A DNA stretch of 17,496 nt, taken from positions 1 through 17,496 of the forward strand of contig JAJYKN010000001.1 of the NCBI GenBank assembly GCA_021788515.1, given 5' to 3'. The notes beneath the pieces are model-generated. The model did not search any database, had not been told where the DNA came from, and was given only the letters and a program-made list of their open reading frames with translations. Source of the DNA: Nitrospirota bacterium. Its GTDB lineage: Bacteria > Nitrospirota > UBA9217. Position numbers and translations under genes: made by a program. Shown here piece after piece: positions 16,143-17,496 of the stretch (its first letter is position 1; each line of letters begins with the position of its first letter).

Positions 16143-17108
16143 TTATTGACGAAACTCGGCCATCGCCTCTTTCGCCTTGATGATGTCCGTAATGCTTGCG
16201 TTCACCGGAACAGAAATGCCTTTTTCCTGCGCCAGCTTCACTATCGCGCCGTTCAACGCGTCGATCTCAAGCCGCTTGCCTGCCTTCACGTCGTAGTACA
16301 TCGAGGGGAAATGCTTAGCCGTGGGCGGCACAAGCCTGGTGTAAAAGTGCGTGCGGTACTCTTCCGCGGATTTCCAGTTCAACGGCATTTCATGCGCCTG
16401 CGCAACGTGGAAGATCTCGTCGATGATCGCATCCATGATCCGTCGCGTCTCAGCGTGCTCGGCAAGCTGTCCGTAGGTGCATTCGAGGATCGCGCCCAGC
16501 GGGTTCAGCGCTGCATTGTAGAGGATCTTGTCCCAGAGAATTGCGTAGACATTCGCGGCATAGGCCGTGGGAATGCCTGCTGACGTGAATGCAGCCGCGA
16601 TCCCTTGAATGCGTTCGCGGGCAATTGCATCATGGGGCTGGCCGATCCGGACATCGTCGGCAATAACCGTGACCTCGGCCTTGCCGGGTGCATGCAGCTT
16701 TGCGCCGAAAATGATCCTCGCCAAAAGCGTGTGGTCCCTGCCGACAACGGCTGATACGGCCTCATAATTTCCAAACCCGTTCTGGGCAGTGATCACGAGC
16801 GTTGTCTTGCCCACCAGCGGCTTCACCTGCCCGATCGCAGCTGCTGTATCGTATGATTTGACCGTGAGGATGATTATGTCGAGTTCTTTGTCCGTGAGCG
16901 GAGCGATGTTGCCGAAGATGCCGTCCAGCACGGCCTCGTGCTCGCCCCATATTCCGCTGACGCCGGTCTTCCTGTTCGAGAGCGCGGAGAACTTGTCTTT
17001 CGTGAGCGCGAAGACAGTATGACCGGCTTTTTTCAGGAGCGTTGCGAAAACGGTCCCCAGGGCGCCGAGGCCGGCGATAAGAATGGTATAAGAAGGTTTT
17101 GTCGTCAA
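16143..17108 (-). CDS. Ketopantoate reductase family protein (PanE/ApbA-like)
   Basis: Predicted NADPH-dependent 2-dehydropantoate 2-reductase (321 aa), which makes pantoate for coenzyme A. The N-terminal nucleotide motif is AGLGALG at 12-18. The TVKSYDT segment lies at 82-88 and AQNGFGN at 108-114. The catalytic lysine is Lys 194 in LWDKILYNAALNPLGA, with Asn 198 and Asn 202. The C-terminal substrate-binding segment is GKRLEIDALNG at 278-288. These fit PanE, but the family includes paralogs acting on other 2-oxo acids and no panB or panC lies nearby, so no symbol is given. The start is TTG with AAGGA 9 bases upstream. It is probably co-transcribed with the cytosine deaminase. Confidence 0.82.
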   Translation of the reverse strand: MTTKPSYTILIAGLGALGTVFATLLKKAGHTVFALTKDKFSALSNRKTGVSGIWGEHEAVLDGIFGNIAPLTDKELDIIILTVKSYDTAAAIGQVKPLVGKTTLVITAQNGFGNYEAVSAVVGRDHTLLARIIFGAKLHAPGKAEVTVIADDVRIGQPHDAIARERIQGIAAAFTSAGIPTAYAANVYAILWDKILYNAALNPLGAILECTYGQLAEHAETRRIMDAIIDEIFHVAQAHEMPLNWKSAEEYRTHFYTRLVPPTAKHFPSMYYDVKAGKRLEIDALNGAIVKLAQEKGISVPVNASITDIIKAKEAMAEFRQ

Positions 17109-17160
17109 GCGTGCATTCCTTCAAGCAAGAATCTGTTTTGTTTCTAGTATAGCAGGCAAA

Positions 17161-17439
17161 TCAATCGTTCATAATGAACAAACACTGCGCCTGAAAGCGT
17201 TGCTCCGTCGCATCCGCCTTCCGGAAGCTTCGATACAGCAGCAGATCGTAGACGATCTTGAGCCCTCTGTCAACAAGGAATGGCGCGTTGAAATGCCTGC
17301 AAAATGTTTCCCCGCAGCGTTGCTCCGTTTCCCGGACGATATCCTCACCTAAAATTTTGTTTGCACCCGCGCATAGTTGTCGAATATGCATATCTGCATG
17401 AACATCGCAGAATGGCCTTGACAAAAATCCTGCATCATA
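17161..17439 (-). pseudogene. Unrecognised short reading frame, possibly a decayed gene remnant
   Basis: A frame of 87 codons from a TTG at 17424, open upstream only to a stop at 17440, encodes a peptide with FCDVHADMH near its start and no family I can name with confidence. The TTG has no Shine-Dalgarno. The His/Asp spacing there weakly recalls the C-terminal part of PqqC/TENA-like helical proteins, which is speculation. A competing frame from ATG-ATG near 17435 ends after about 29 codons. Upstream DNA is AT-rich with TATAAT-like words. It could be the 3' remnant of a lost gene or not be coding at all. Confidence 0.25.
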
Positions 17440-17496
17440 TTATAAGATTGTCACTATAATACTAAAGATTTATCAGCTCGCGCTTTTTTTTAAGAA

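Overview
This window carries the core of a dissimilatory sulfate-respiration locus, followed by housekeeping genes and a signalling/regulatory cluster. The first 9 kb, all on the minus strand, read in transcription order adk, sat, aprB, aprA, qmoA, qmoB, qmoC; qmoC runs off the left edge. Sat activates sulfate to APS, AprAB reduces APS to sulfite and AMP, and the QmoABC membrane complex is thought to feed AprAB with electrons from the quinone pool. Adk can recycle the AMP. The qmoABC arrangement with a true qmoC (not hdrBC) points to a Gram-negative sulfate reducer or sulfur disproportionator, such as Desulfobacterota or Nitrospirota. The sequence alone does not decide between these.

Region by region: 1-4262 holds qmoC (partial), qmoB and qmoA. 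4263-4442 is an intergenic with a strong intrinsic terminator, an inverted repeat and a candidate promoter, suggesting qmoABC is a separate unit from sat-aprBA. 4443-6926 holds aprA and aprB; aprA carries a single-base frameshift at codon 296. 6985-8955 holds sat and adk. 9107-9709 is the XTP/dITP pyrophosphatase rdgB.

9972-13247 (minus) is a hybrid histidine kinase with six membrane segments, preceded by a SAM-dependent methyltransferase resembling the PhcB type. Diverging from them across a 0.6-kb intergenic are two tandem paralogous LuxR-type regulators (13844-15599, plus). Both sides of this intergenic have good sigma-70-like promoters with operator-like repeats. The arrangement recalls the methyltransferase plus sensor-kinase layout of phcBSR quorum-sensing systems. 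This is the best candidate for an undescribed signalling system here, but the link is inferred.

15666-17108 (minus) holds a yeast-FCY1-like cytosine deaminase and a ketopantoate-reductase-family protein, likely co-transcribed. The right edge (17161-17439) has only a short, possibly decayed reading frame in AT-rich DNA. No tRNA, rRNA, CRISPR array or insertion sequence was recognised.
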